Shown in pieces: positions 10,778 to 20,221 of a stretch of 64,000 nt of DNA (its first letter is position 1; each line of letters opens with the position of its first letter). This stretch comes from Aureimonas ureilytica (GTDB lineage Bacteria > Pseudomonadota > Alphaproteobacteria > Rhizobiales > Rhizobiaceae), in assembly GCF_001475935.1 (NCBI RefSeq), contig NZ_LDQA01000021.1:1-64000 (forward strand), in the 5' to 3' direction. A model generated the notes under the pieces. That model was not told the origin of the DNA and did no database searches. It saw only the letters and a program-made list of their open reading frames with translations. A program made the translations under genes and the position numbers.

Positions 10778-11254
10778 ATGGACAATCGGGCCAAGCCCTC
10801 GCAGGACACATCACGGGACGCCCATCGGGCATCGTCGTTTTGTGTGTTCGAACGTCTGCGCTCCGCCGGCCTGCGGCCGACGCGCCAGCGCGTGGCCCTG
10901 TGCAATCTGATTTTCGGCGCAGGCGATCGGCATCTGTCGGCCGAAGAGTTGCACGAGGAGGCACACCGCGCCGGTGAGCCCGTCTCGCTCGCCACCGTCT
11001 ACAACACCCTGCACCAGTTCACCGATGCCGGCCTTGTGCGTCCGCTCTCGGCGGAAGGCCAGCGCACCTATTTCGACACGAACACGTCGGACCATTTCCA
11101 CTTCTTCGTGGAATCCGACAACACGATGATCGACATTCCCGACGGCGCGATCAGCGTCGAAAACATTCCCGCGCCGCCCGAGGGCATGGAGATCGTCAAT
11201 ATCGACGTGGTGGTGCGCGTGCGCCGCAAGCGCGAGAAGACCAGTCTCTCCTGA
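10778..11254 (+). CDS. irr: Iron response regulator Irr (Fur family)
   Basis: Transcriptional regulator of 158 residues that in Rhizobiales responds to heme/iron status and represses iron-demanding genes when iron is low. The N-terminal winged helix contains GLRPTRQRVALCNLIF and LATVYNTLHQFTDAGLV. The C-terminal half has the heme/metal-related SDHFHFFVE block. The Cys-Pro heme regulatory motif of Bradyrhizobium Irr is absent, as in Rhizobium-type Irr. Position beside fabA is the usual synteny. Two hairpins follow the stop. Confidence 0.92.
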   Translation: MDNRAKPSQDTSRDAHRASSFCVFERLRSAGLRPTRQRVALCNLIFGAGDRHLSAEELHEEAHRAGEPVSLATVYNTLHQFTDAGLVRPLSAEGQRTYFDTNTSDHFHFFVESDNTMIDIPDGAISVENIPAPPEGMEIVNIDVVVRVRRKREKTSLS

Positions 11255-11259
11255 TGGCG

Positions 11260-11283
11260 AAAGGCGGCATCGGCTGCCTTTTT
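11260..11283 (+). terminator. Rho-independent terminator of irr
   Basis: Short stem AAAGGC/GCCTTT with a T run immediately after the irr stop codon. Confidence 0.65.
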
Positions 11284-11306
11284 CATGTTCTCGCGAGGAT
11301 CGCATG

Positions 11307-11341
11307 AAAAAAGGCCGGGCCCATGGGGCGCCGGCCTTTTT
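11307..11341. terminator. Bidirectional terminator between irr and the SH3 protein gene
   Basis: Arms AAAAAGGCCGG and CCGGCCTTTTT pair perfectly around a short loop. The U tract forms on both strands, fitting the convergent arrangement of irr and the SH3-domain gene. Confidence 0.85.
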
Positions 11342-11366
11342 CCGTTCGGGCATTCCCGCCGTCGGT

Positions 11367-11957
11367 TCAGAACCGCTCGTCGGGATACACACCCCACATT
11401 TCGTTCTGCGAGACGAAGCCGCGACGCCCGCCCGCTTCCACTTCGCACCAGCTGAAGGAGCACTCGCGCACCTTGGCAACGACACCCGGCTCCATTTCGG
11501 CCACCACGGAGGAATCGGCGGCGGCCGAGCGGTGCACCGTGACCAGCGCGCCCTTCTTGCTCTTCAGCCAGGGAGCGGCCAAAGCGGTGCGTTCGCCCGA
11601 CAGAAGCGAGTGATAGACCCAGCCTTCCGTCCCGTCCGCATCGCGGATACGCCGCCAGAGGTCGTATTCCTGGATGATCTCGACCGGCAGGCCGGGCTTG
11701 GTGAAAAGCCAGGACACCGCGTAGTCCTTGCCGGGGCCGACGCGCAGGTTCACGCGGGCCGACTTCAGCGACACGAAACGGGGCAGGGGCAGCTTCCGGC
11801 TCATGTCCGGGTCCTGTCCTTCTTCCGCGGCGGCGGGCATGGCCGACTCGGGCCGCGTCGCGGCGGCGGCGGGCGTCTGAGCTTGCGCATGCGAGGCGAG
11901 CGTCAAAAGGGCGAGGGCGGGCAGGAGCGAGCGACGGAGCGAAACGGAGGGGAACAT
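11367..11957 (-). CDS. Exported protein with two SH3-like domains
   Basis: Protein of about 196 residues with a signal peptide (SLRRSLLPALALLTLASHAQA) and two bacterial SH3 domains, one beginning SARVNLRVGPGKDYAVSW and one at KGALVTVHRSAAADSSVVAEM. WRRIRDADGTEGWVYHSLL and FSWCEVEAGGRRGFVSQNE match the SH3_3/SH3_4 pattern. Such proteins are thought to act in the periplasm, perhaps on peptidoglycan. ATG 11957 puts the signal peptide at the N-terminus; an ATG at 12002 would add 15 residues and cannot be excluded. Confidence 0.78.
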   Translation of the reverse strand: MFPSVSLRRSLLPALALLTLASHAQAQTPAAAATRPESAMPAAAEEGQDPDMSRKLPLPRFVSLKSARVNLRVGPGKDYAVSWLFTKPGLPVEIIQEYDLWRRIRDADGTEGWVYHSLLSGERTALAAPWLKSKKGALVTVHRSAAADSSVVAEMEPGVVAKVRECSFSWCEVEAGGRRGFVSQNEMWGVYPDERF

Positions 11958-12161
11958 CAAGGCTTTATGAACTCCGGCAGGAACCTCTCCACCATCGCTC
12001 ATCGCGGTTAACGAACCCTTCCCGAAGCTGATCTTCTTTTCGTGAACCTGAGCATCAGGAATAAGACTCCGCTAACGCTGCCGCGCGCCGGGTCTCAGCC
12101 TACAAGAGATTCTCAACTCGAAAAGGTTGTAATGCCTCACTTACGTTCGAAGGGGCAGGTC

Positions 12162-13778
12162 ATGCGGTTTACGATCAGGCAGAAACTCGCGGGCGGTTTC
12201 GCGATTGTTTTGGTGGCCATGGCGGCGGTTGGCTTCATTGGGATCGACAGCCTCGGCCGGTCCAATGATCGATTCATGAACTTCCACGACCGGCCCTTCG
12301 CGCAGAGCCTTCGGCTCGCCGACATCCGCGCCGATCTGTTGGACGCCGGGCGCGTCGTCAATCGCTCGCTTCTCGTCACCGACCCGGCCCGTCACAGCGA
12401 GATGGATCGGACCATCGATGCGGCGCTGGCAAGGGCGAAAGCCGGTATCGACACCTATCGTTCCCACACCCGCCTTGCGGTCGATCAGGTGGACACGCTA
12501 CGCGATGCCGTCGCGCGCTATGAGGCGGCGACAACCCACGCGCGCAAGCTGCGTGGAACGCCGGAAGCGCTTGGGATCATCGAACGCGAGGCGGTGCCCG
12601 CTATGAAGGTCATTCTGAACAGCGTCGGCGCGCTTTCGCAACTGCAACAGCAGACCGCGGCCGAGGAGACCCAGCGTTCGGAAAGCGCCTATTACTCAAC
12701 CCGCAACATTCTCGTCGCGATCGTCACCGCTGCCGTTCTCCTCGGCCTTGGCGCAGCCGTCTGGCTGAGCCTTCTCGTCAACCAAGGGCTTTCCGTCGCC
12801 ATCGCACAAACCGAGCGGCTCGGCAGGGGCGAGATCGCCGAGGCCATTCGCCATGGGCGCCGCGACGAGATCGGCACGCTGCTCGACCGGTTGGAAGAGA
12901 CGCGCGCCCGCCTGCGGGACATCTTGTCCGAGGTGCGCGCGTCGGCCGATCAGGTGGCCGCAGGCTCCAGCCAATCGGCCGTCGCGGCCGAGCAATTGTC
13001 GTCGGGCGCGACGGAACAGGCCGCCGCCTCCGAACAGGCCTCGGCCGCGGTGGAGGAGATGACCGCCAATCTGCGCCAAAGCGCCGAGAACGCCGGGCAG
13101 ACCGAGGCGATCGCGCGGCGCGCCTCGCAATCGGCCCGCGAGACGAGCGAGGCGATGATCGGCTCCGTTCAGGCGATCCACACGATCTACGAGCACATCC
13201 GCATCGTGCAGGACATCGCGCGCCAGACCGATCTCCTGGCCCTGAACGCCGCGATCGAGGCGGCACGCGCCGGTCAGCACGGCAAGGGTTTCGCTGTGGT
13301 CGCCTCCGAGGTGCGCAAACTCGCCGAGCGTTCGCAGCACGCGGCGAGCGAGATCGCAACGCTGTCGGACTCGACGCGCCGTGCGTCCGACGAGGCGGGC
13401 CGCAAGCTCGCCGAAATGGTGCCCGACATCGAGCGGACGGCCGAACTCGTCATGGAGATTTCCGCTGCCGCGCGAGAACAGTCGGTCGGCGTCAGCCAGA
13501 TCAACCAGGCGATCCAGCAGCTCGATCAGGTCACGCAGTCGAACGCCGGGGCGTCCAACGAATTGTCCGCGACGGCCGTGCAACTGGCCAGCGAGGCGTC
13601 CCGCCTCAACGAGCGAGCCAGCTATTTCCAGATCCATGCCAAGGACGACGCGCCGGCAGACATCGCTAAACGCGGGGCCGCCGGCAGGGCGTCGCCTGAA
13701 ACCGTCACGGCATCGCGGGACGATAACCTGCTCCCGGACGCCGACGAGCGGCCTGTCGCCCTGCGCCGCCGCGCATGA
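12162..13778 (+). CDS. Methyl-accepting chemotaxis protein
   Basis: Chemoreceptor of 538 residues. A membrane segment follows [13 protein letters not shown], then a helical periplasmic domain of the four-helix-bundle type, a second membrane segment ([21 protein letters not shown]), a HAMP region and a long cytoplasmic signalling hairpin. The hairpin tip, [19 protein letters not shown], is the conserved CheA/CheW contact. ATG 12162 is used because a purine-rich GGGGCAGGT site precedes it; the frame is open upstream to 12042. No che genes are nearby. Confidence 0.9.
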   Translation: MRFTIRQKLAGGFAIVLVAMAAVGFIGIDSLGRSNDRFMNFHDRPFAQSLRLADIRADLLDAGRVVNRSLLVTDPARHSEMDRTIDAALARAKAGIDTYRSHTRLAVDQVDTLRDAVARYEAATTHARKLRGTPEALGIIEREAVPAMKVILNSVGALSQLQQQTAAEETQRSESAYYSTRNILVAIVTAAVLLGLGAAVWLSLLVNQGLSVAIAQTERLGRGEIAEAIRHGRRDEIGTLLDRLEETRARLRDILSEVRASADQVAAGSSQSAVAAEQLSSGATEQAAASEQASAAVEEMTANLRQSAENAGQTEAIARRASQSARETSEAMIGSVQAIHTIYEHIRIVQDIARQTDLLALNAAIEAARAGQHGKGFAVVASEVRKLAERSQHAASEIATLSDSTRRASDEAGRKLAEMVPDIERTAELVMEISAAAREQSVGVSQINQAIQQLDQVTQSNAGASNELSATAVQLASEASRLNERASYFQIHAKDDAPADIAKRGAAGRASPETVTASRDDNLLPDADERPVALRRRA

Positions 13779-13823
13779 GCATCCGTGGGTGCGGCAGCGC
13801 TAGACCCGGACCCTTTTAATGCC

Positions 13824-14594
13824 TCAGCCCTTCGCCTTCGGGCGACGATAGCGGATTTCCTCGAAGCGCATCCGCAGCGTATCCACCAGAAGCAGGCGGC
13901 CGATCAGCGGCTCGCCCGCGCCGGTCGCCAGCTTGATCGCCTCGCAAGCGGCAAGCGTGCCGAGAATGCCGGTGACGACGCCCAGAATGCCGGCCTCCGC
14001 GCAGGTCGGGACGAGACCGGCGGGAGGCGGCTCGGGGAAAAGGTCGCGGTAGCGCGGATGAAGCTGGCCTTCGCCATTTTCTCGAAAGGGCACGAGCACG
14101 GTGAGCGAGCCGGAGAAGCGCTGCACGGCCGCCGTCACCAGCGGCTTCTCCAGCTGCTCGCAGAGATCGGCCAGCGCATAGCGCGTCGCAAAATTATCCG
14201 AGCCGTCGATCACGATGTCGTAACCGGCGATGATGGCCGCTCCGTTCTCGCCGTCCAGCCTGGTTGCGTGGGGCTCGACGGTGACATGCGGGTTCAGGCG
14301 CGCCAGCGCATCCCGCGCGCTGTCGAGCTTCGGGCGTCCGATATCGGGCGTGCCATGCAGGATCTGGCGCTGGAGGTTGGAGAGCGACACGGTGTCGTCG
14401 TCCACGATCCCCAGCGTGCCGACGCCCGCCGCCACCAGATACAAGGCGACCGGCGAGCCGAGACCGCCCGCGCCGAGAACCAGAATCCGCGCCCGCTTCA
14501 GCTTCTGCTGGCCCGGCCCGCCGATATCGGCCAGCACGAGATGCCGGGCGTAGCGTTGCAACTCGTCGCCCGAAAGGGGAGGGGCATCCGTCAT
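13824..14594 (-). CDS. moeB: MoeB/ThiF-family adenylyltransferase
   Basis: E1-like enzyme of 256 residues that adenylates the C-terminal Gly of a ubiquitin-like sulfur carrier (MoaD or ThiS). It has the ATP-binding GAGGLGSPVALYL, the RQIL segment, and IDGSDNFATRYALAD. The paired CxxC motifs that bind zinc in E. coli MoeB are not present; only single Cys residues are seen, including the candidate in VPTCAEAGILG. It may therefore be a zinc-free member. It overlaps recF by 4 bp. Confidence 0.82.
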   Translation of the reverse strand: MTDAPPLSGDELQRYARHLVLADIGGPGQQKLKRARILVLGAGGLGSPVALYLVAAGVGTLGIVDDDTVSLSNLQRQILHGTPDIGRPKLDSARDALARLNPHVTVEPHATRLDGENGAAIIAGYDIVIDGSDNFATRYALADLCEQLEKPLVTAAVQRFSGSLTVLVPFRENGEGQLHPRYRDLFPEPPPAGLVPTCAEAGILGVVTGILGTLAACEAIKLATGAGEPLIGRLLLVDTLRMRFEEIRYRRPKAKG

Positions 14595-15742
14595 AGGGCG
14601 GCTCCGTTGCGGATTTCGACCATTTGTGCGCGGCCGGCCAGCGCGTCGAACAGGCCTGCGTCCGTGCCGGTCAGGAAGGCCTGAACGCCGAGATCGTCCA
14701 GAATGTCGAACAGGGCGGCGCGGCGGCCGGGGTCGAGATGGGCGGCGATTTCGTCCAGAAGCAGAAGCGGCGTCATGCCGCTGGAGGCTTCCACGAGGCG
14801 CGCATGGGCGATCACCAGACCGACGAGAAGGGCCTTCTGCTCGCCCGTGGAAGACAGCGCGGCCGGCATGGATTTGGCGCGGTGAATGACGTCCAGATCG
14901 CCGCGATGGGGCCCTTCCAGCGTGCGCCCGGCCGCGCGGTCGAGCCCGCGCCGGGCGCGCAGGCGCGCGCCGATCCGGTCTTCGAGGTCCACCGCCGCGC
15001 CCTGAAGATCCAGCTCTTCGTAGCCGGATTGAAGATGCAGATCGGCAACCGGAAAAGGCGAGCCGCCGATGCTTTCGATCGAGCCGCGCAGCCGCTCCAC
15101 GAGATCGGCGCGGGCGAGCGCGATGGCAAGGCCCAGCTCGGCCATCTGCGCTTCGATGCCCGAGAGCCAGCCATCGTCCATCCGGTCCTCGGACAGGAGA
15201 CGGTTGCGCCCGCGCATGGCCTTCTCGTAGTCGAGCGCGCGCCTTCCATGGCCGGGATCGACGGTCAGAACCATGCGGTCCAGAAAGCGGCGGCGCTCGG
15301 CGGCGGGGCCGGTGAAGAGCCCGTCCATGGCCGGCGTCAGCCAGACCACGCGCAGATGATCGAGAAGCTCGTCGCCCGTGCGCGCCTGCGCGCCGTCGAT
15401 GCGCAGGATGCGGTTCGCGCCATTCTCCTCGTCCGGGCGAACCAGCGTCAGGAGATCCCTGACATCGCCATCTTCTTCCCGCAGGCGGGCGCGCACGGAA
15501 AAGCCGCCCGAGCCGCGCGCGCGCGCGATCTCGCCATAGCTCGCCCGGCGCAGGCCACGCCCGGGAGAGAGAAGCGACAGCGCCTCCAGAAGATTGGTCT
15601 TCCCCGCGCCGTTGTCGCCATGGAACACGACGAAGCGCGAGCTCAGGTTGAGGCTGAGGGTCGGGTAGTTGCGGAAGTCCACGAGGCCGAGCCCGGCCAC
15701 GCGAATGCGCGCATCGGGGCCGGGCGCTGGATCGGATGGCAT
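14591..15742 (-). CDS. recF: DNA replication and repair protein RecF
   Basis: SMC-like ATPase of about 383 residues that helps load RecA on gapped DNA. Walker A is GDNGAGKTNLLEA, the ABC signature is SSTGEQKALLVG, and Walker B is LLLLDEIAAHLD. It follows dnaN on the same strand, the classic order. I chose ATG 15742; a TTG at 15769 overlapping the dnaN stop would add 9 residues. Its stop overlaps the moeB start by 4 bp. Confidence 0.93.
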   Translation of the reverse strand: MPSDPAPGPDARIRVAGLGLVDFRNYPTLSLNLSSRFVVFHGDNGAGKTNLLEALSLLSPGRGLRRASYGEIARARGSGGFSVRARLREEDGDVRDLLTLVRPDEENGANRILRIDGAQARTGDELLDHLRVVWLTPAMDGLFTGPAAERRRFLDRMVLTVDPGHGRRALDYEKAMRGRNRLLSEDRMDDGWLSGIEAQMAELGLAIALARADLVERLRGSIESIGGSPFPVADLHLQSGYEELDLQGAAVDLEDRIGARLRARRGLDRAAGRTLEGPHRGDLDVIHRAKSMPAALSSTGEQKALLVGLVIAHARLVEASSGMTPLLLLDEIAAHLDPGRRAALFDILDDLGVQAFLTGTDAGLFDALAGRAQMVEIRNGAAL

Positions 15743-15765
15743 GGATTGAAGGTCGGGGGCCGGCC

Positions 15766-16884
15766 TCAAACGCGCATGGGCATCAGAACATAGAGCGTGC
15801 GCTCGTCGCCCCCGTCCTTGATCAGCGTCGGCGAGCCGGGATCGGCCATCATGAAGACGGCCGATTCGCCCGACAGCTGCCCGGTGATGTCGAGGAGATA
15901 TTTGGCGTTGAAGCCGATCTCCAGCTCGTCGGAATCATAGCCGACGGCCAGTTCCTCGGTCGCGGTGCCGGCATCGGGCGAATTGACGGTGAGCACGAGC
16001 TGGCTGGCCGAGACCGCGAGCTTCACCGCCCGGCCGCGCTCGGACGAGATGGTCGAGACGCGGTCCACCGCATGGGCGAAGCTCTGGCGATCCAGCGTCA
16101 GCGCCTTGTCGTTGCCGGTGGGGATGACGCGCTGATAATCGGGGAAGGTGCCGTCGATCAGCTTGGAGGTCATGACGACCGGGCCGATCGTGAAGCGGAT
16201 CTTGGAATCGGACAGTTCCACCTCCACCATCTCGGCGCCTTCGCCGAGCAGCTTCTGGATTTCCGACACGGCCTTGCGCGGCACGATGATGCCCGGCATC
16301 CCTTCGGAGCCCGCCGGCGCGTCGGTTTCGGCGCGGGCGAGGCGATGCCCGTCGGTCGCGACCGAGCGAAGCTGCAGCGCGCCGCCCGACTCCAGCGTGT
16401 GGAAGAAGATGCCGTTCAGATAATAGCGCGTCTCTTCCGTCGAGATCGCGAATTGCGTGCGTTCGATGAGGCGCGCGAGATCGCCGGTCTTCAGCTTGAA
16501 GGCATGGGTGAAGGTGCCGGCCGTGATGTCCGGAAAGTCGGCTTCCGGCAGGCACTGAAGGCGGAAGTTCGAGCGGCCCGAGGTCACGGTCATCTGCCCG
16601 CCGTTTCCGTCGGTCTGGAGCATGACCTCCGAGCCGTCGGGCAGCTTGCGCACGATGTCGTAGAGGAGATGGGCGGGCACGGTGGTCGCGCCCGGCTGCT
16701 CGCTCATGGCCGGCACGGTTTCGGTGATCTCGATGTCGAGATCGGTCGCCTTCAGGCGCATGCCCCCGTCTTCCGTCTTCAAGAGGACGTTGGACAGGAT
16801 CGGGATCGTGTTGCGCCGCTCCACCACGCGCTGCACATGGCTCAGCGACTTGAGGAGGTTCGACCGCTCGATGAGAATACGCAT
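15766..16884 (-). CDS. dnaN: DNA polymerase III beta subunit (sliding clamp)
   Basis: Clamp protein of 372 residues that encircles DNA and tethers the polymerase. It begins MRILIERSNLLKSLSHVQRVVERRNTIPIL in family fashion (given here in part) and ends with TLYVLMPMRV, the conserved C-terminal block. The frame is open upstream to 17067, but the ATG at 16884 matches the universal N-terminus. It lies 258 bp downstream of dnaA and leads into recF-moeB. Confidence 0.96.
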   Translation of the reverse strand: MRILIERSNLLKSLSHVQRVVERRNTIPILSNVLLKTEDGGMRLKATDLDIEITETVPAMSEQPGATTVPAHLLYDIVRKLPDGSEVMLQTDGNGGQMTVTSGRSNFRLQCLPEADFPDITAGTFTHAFKLKTGDLARLIERTQFAISTEETRYYLNGIFFHTLESGGALQLRSVATDGHRLARAETDAPAGSEGMPGIIVPRKAVSEIQKLLGEGAEMVEVELSDSKIRFTIGPVVMTSKLIDGTFPDYQRVIPTGNDKALTLDRQSFAHAVDRVSTISSERGRAVKLAVSASQLVLTVNSPDAGTATEELAVGYDSDELEIGFNAKYLLDITGQLSGESAVFMMADPGSPTLIKDGGDERTLYVLMPMRV

Positions 16885-17142
16885 GGCGAAAAGACCGTTC
16901 GGGAACTTGAGGATGCGCCGAGAACCGGCACCCGCGCAAAGGTCCGAACCTTGTAGAATAGGACCAAGGGCGGGCGCAAAAGAAAAAGCGCCTGCGGGCC
17001 GGCCTTGCGCGGAAGCGGGCGGGCCAGGGGCAAGCGCCGAAGCGGGCTGCGCGGGCGGCCCGCCCATGCGGCCGAAAGACCGGCGAAGGGAAGGTCCGGC
17101 GCGCTGATGCCCGGACCTTCATCGCTGGCGTTTCGCCTGCGC

Positions 17143-18717
17143 TTATTCCTCGATCATGCGGCGGATGACGTCGAGCTCTTCGGCGAGCTTCTGGTCGCTC
17201 GCGCGCTCGGCCTCGATCTTGCGCACGGCGTGAAGCACGGTCGTATGATCGCGCCCGCCGAATCTCCGGCCGATTTCGGGCAGCGAGCGCGGCGTCATGG
17301 TCTTGGCGAGATACATGGCGATCTGGCGCGGGCGCACGATGGTGCGCGTGCGCCGGGCCGAGAGGATGTCCGTGCGCGACACGTTGTAATGGCGCGAGAC
17401 GAATTTCAGGATGTCCTCGATCCGCACCCGCTTTTCGCCGCCCGCGCGGGTCAGCTGGTTCAGGAGGTCGTCGAGATGCTGGTTCGAAAGCGGCTGGCCG
17501 ACCGAGTGCCGGAAGGCGATCTGGTTGAACGCGCCTTCGAGGTCGCGGCCCGAGCCGGTCACGCGCCGGGCGATCGTGTCGAGCACGCCCTCGTTGATCG
17601 CAAAGCTTGGATCTGCGGCCTTCATGGCATCGACGCGCGCGGCGATGATGCCCTTGCGCATGTCGAAGTCGGGCGAGACGATCTCGATGGCGACGCCACC
17701 GGCGAGGCGCGAGCGCACGCGGCTGTCGAGCGATTCCAGCTCGAAGGCCGGCCGGTCCGCCGCCACGATGACCTGCCGCGCGGAATCGATCAGCGCGTTG
17801 AGAAGATGGCAGAATTCCTGCTGGATCGACTTGCCCTGCAGGAACTGCATGTCGTCGATGATCAGGATGTCGATACCGCGCAGGTTTTCCTTGAAGTCGA
17901 GCGCCTGGTTGTCGCGGATCGCGGTGGCGAAGCGCCACATGAAATATTCGGCCGTGAGATAGACGACGCGCGGGCGATCCTCACGCTCCAGCGCCGCATT
18001 GGCGATGGCTTGGAGGAGATGCGTCTTGCCCAGGCCCACCGAGGCATGGAGGAAGAGCGGGTTGAAGCGCACCGACTGCGGCCCGTTTTCGGCGATCGAA
18101 CGCGCGGCGGCGAGCGCCACGCGATTGGACGCGCCTTCCACGAAGCTCTCGAAGACATAGCGCGGGTCGAGCGGCGAGCCGAAATCGCTCTGCGGGCGAA
18201 CGGTTTCGACGCCGGCCGTGCGCTCGGCTGTCGCCGCGCGGGGCGTCGGCGCGGGCAGGGCTTGGGCGGCGGGCGTGAGAGCCGGGGCCGCTTCGGCGCG
18301 GCGCTGCGCCGGGGCCGGCGCGCCCGAGCCGCGCACGGCGGAGCGAACCGCGATGTCCACCTTCAGCGTGCCTGGAATCTCTTCGGAGAAGATCTGGAGC
18401 AGGAGGTCCTTGTAATGACCGTTGATCCAGGTGCGCAGGAAGGCGGTCGGCACGGAGAGCTGCACCACGCCCTTGCCGGCCTGTTCGAGCTTCATGCGCG
18501 TGAACCAGGAGGCGAAGACATCCGGGCCGAGATGGGCCTTGAGGCGCGCGTTCACGCGGTCGATGATCTCGGCTTCACCGTGGGCGGGGCTCATGGCGGG
18601 CTCGTTTGGCTGGATGCGGGCTGCGACTGCGGCGGTGATGGGAACCGCGCGGGAGGCGGGGGCGCGCAGCGGAGCGCGCGGCGCCTTGGGCGGCGTGGCG
18701 GTCGAGAGGCCGGCCAT
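17143..18717 (-). CDS. dnaA: Chromosomal replication initiator DnaA
   Basis: Initiator of 524 residues. After a 41-residue Ala/Pro-rich leader come domain I ([22 protein letters not shown]), a low-complexity Ala/Pro linker, the AAA+ domain with Walker A GLGKTHLL and Walker [11 protein letters not shown], and the DNA-binding domain IV with the DnaA signature [16 protein letters not shown]. The ATG at 18717 overlaps the TAA stop of the rhodanese gene by 1 bp (TAATG), so the two are probably coupled. A second possible start is the Met before SPAHGEAEI, 41 residues in. No terminator separates it from rhodanese. Confidence 0.94.
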   Translation of the reverse strand: MAGLSTATPPKAPRAPLRAPASRAVPITAAVAARIQPNEPAMSPAHGEAEIIDRVNARLKAHLGPDVFASWFTRMKLEQAGKGVVQLSVPTAFLRTWINGHYKDLLLQIFSEEIPGTLKVDIAVRSAVRGSGAPAPAQRRAEAAPALTPAAQALPAPTPRAATAERTAGVETVRPQSDFGSPLDPRYVFESFVEGASNRVALAAARSIAENGPQSVRFNPLFLHASVGLGKTHLLQAIANAALEREDRPRVVYLTAEYFMWRFATAIRDNQALDFKENLRGIDILIIDDMQFLQGKSIQQEFCHLLNALIDSARQVIVAADRPAFELESLDSRVRSRLAGGVAIEIVSPDFDMRKGIIAARVDAMKAADPSFAINEGVLDTIARRVTGSGRDLEGAFNQIAFRHSVGQPLSNQHLDDLLNQLTRAGGEKRVRIEDILKFVSRHYNVSRTDILSARRTRTIVRPRQIAMYLAKTMTPRSLPEIGRRFGGRDHTTVLHAVRKIEAERASDQKLAEELDVIRRMIEE

Positions 18718-19151
18718 TATTTCTGCCTCCAGGGAAGACCCGCGGCCTTCCAGCCGGCGATCTGGCCGCGATGGCCCTCCTCGTCGGGCGGGCCTTCGAA
18801 CCCGTCCAGGACGTTGAAGCAGTTGGCAAAGCCGAGATCGGTCAGCGCGCTGGCGCTCGCCATGGACCGGGCGCCCGAGCGGCACAGGAAGAAGACGGGT
18901 GAGGTCTCGCTGCCGCCCGATGCCTTGATGGCCTCGGCGACGCGGGGCGCGAAGCTGCCGTCGATCGACATGGAAGGATAGGTCTGCCATTCCGCGAAAA
19001 GCGGCTGCGGCCGGCCGGCCGGCGCCAGCGGAAAGCCCACGAAGTTCCATTCCGCGCTGGTGCGCACGTCCACGAGAAAGGCGGGTTCGTCGCTGTCGAG
19101 CGCGGACCAGCACTCGGCCGGTGTCACGTCGCCCTTGTAGGAACGGCTCAT
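18717..19151 (-). CDS. Rhodanese-like protein overlapping dnaA
   Basis: Single-domain rhodanese of 144 residues. The sulfur-accepting Cys is in the loop FLCRSGARS, and [12 protein letters not shown] is the CH2A-like block. It may act as a thiosulfate sulfurtransferase or persulfide carrier in the cytoplasm; the substrate is unknown. ATG 19151 has TGGAG 7 nt upstream. The stop codon overlaps the dnaA start, and no promoter space is left for dnaA between them, so dnaA transcription likely starts upstream of this gene. Confidence 0.87.
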   Translation of the reverse strand: MSRSYKGDVTPAECWSALDSDEPAFLVDVRTSAEWNFVGFPLAPAGRPQPLFAEWQTYPSMSIDGSFAPRVAEAIKASGGSETSPVFFLCRSGARSMASASALTDLGFANCFNVLDGFEGPPDEEGHRGQIAGWKAAGLPWRQK

Positions 19152-19951
19152 GGGGAACTCCAGACTGACCGGCGCTCGGAGAGGCCGGCAAAACGCAGGA
19201 ACAACCGACCTTGGCCCCGAGCTACAAGGAGTTGCGGGGACGCGATCGGACAGAATGAAAGAGATCAGCGAGAACGGCGGGTCGCGTTCCAGATGGGGTT
19301 CATCGTGCGCATTTCTTATGGAAAACGCATCTTGTCCCCATCCTTCGGCTGCCATGGCTCTTGTCGTGAGGGAAAAGCTACGCAATCCGACCAGCCCGGA
19401 GCAAGCTTTGAATCGCGATTCTGCCTGGCTCTGGGCCCAGCATCGGGCGCGTTCATGGCGCTGTCGCAAAGTGGCCCAAACTTAATCGTCTGATTCACTT
19501 GCGGATTCCGCTCGGGGCTGACGAAGGTGGTGGATTGAGGCGGGAATACGAGTTTTTTTTGTCGCATCCCGATTGACTCACGGTGGCGTCCCCTTGCGCG
19601 CACCAAGACTCGGGGTCTCGTCAGCGACCTCCTTCAAGTTATTGTTTTTGATGGTCTTTTTCGAGCGACAAGGAATCGGCGGGATTCCGGGGATTCTGAA
19701 AAATCAAGCTGGAAAATCGGGAACCGATAGGCAGCCTGAGCATTGTGCCGAGTCGTCCACAATGACAGTTCGATGACAGACCGATCGCGCGATTTGACGG
19801 AAGCGTGACGCTTTCGTGACGGGTGGAAAGGTTCCCTGATCCTTGGCCGCGCCCGCAAAAAGACCTATCCGCGTGGGCATTGCACAACGAAAAAGGCCCG
19901 AGGCGTGCGCCTCGGGCCTTCATCACATCGAAACCGTTCGAGCGAGCTCGA
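19152..19951. other. Long upstream region of the rhodanese-dnaA operon with GANTC cluster
   Basis: About 740 bp without a supported gene, apart from the rpsT terminator at 19891-19920. Between 19410 and 19754 there are ten GANTC sites (starts 19410, 19417, 19492, 19504, 19575, 19607, 19673, 19683, 19692, 19750), where about one is expected at this base composition. The part 19540-19720 is AT-richer and has an 8-T run at 19553-19560. GANTC is the target of CcrM methyltransferase, which is known to time dnaA transcription in Caulobacter. I found no clear TTATCCACA DnaA boxes, so an origin here is unproven. Confidence 0.7.
19891..19920 (-). terminator. Rho-independent terminator of rpsT
   Basis: Arms AAGGCCCGAGGC and GCCTCGGGCCTT are perfect, with a GTGC loop. 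On the minus strand they are followed by a T run, directly after the rpsT stop. Confidence 0.9.
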
Positions 19952-20221
19952 TCAGGCGGCGCCGACGGCCTTCACGCGGCTCGACAGACGCGAGATCTTG
20001 CGCGACGCGGTGTTCTTGTGGATCACGCCCTTGGCAGCGGCGCGGGCCAGTTCGGGCTCGGCAACCTTGAAGGCGGCGCGGGCAGCTTCGTGGTCGCCCG
20101 ACAGGATCGCTTCCTCGACCTTGCGCAGGAAGGTGCGCACGCGCGAGCGGCGCGTCTTGTTGATCAGCGTGCGGCGGGCGATCTTGCGTGCGGCCTTCTT
20201 GGCCGACGGCGTATTGGCCAT
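19952..20221 (-). CDS. rpsT: 30S ribosomal protein S20
   Basis: Basic protein of 89 residues that binds 16S rRNA in the small subunit. [18 protein letters not shown] and the helical rest ending [13 protein letters not shown] are typical of S20. ATG 20221 is the family start and has a GAGAGAA site upstream. The position next to dnaA is common in alphaproteobacteria. A strong terminator follows. Confidence 0.96.
   Translation of the reverse strand: MANTPSAKKAARKIARRTLINKTRRSRVRTFLRKVEEAILSGDHEAARAAFKVAEPELARAAAKGVIHKNTASRKISRLSSRVKAVGAA

Noticed and set aside
19152-19951. Chromosomal origin oriC
   Set aside because: The place beside dnaA is suggestive and the DNA is AT-richer, but I found no cluster of TTATCCACA-type DnaA boxes. 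In Rhizobiales oriC is often elsewhere. Left as a question in the GANTC finding.
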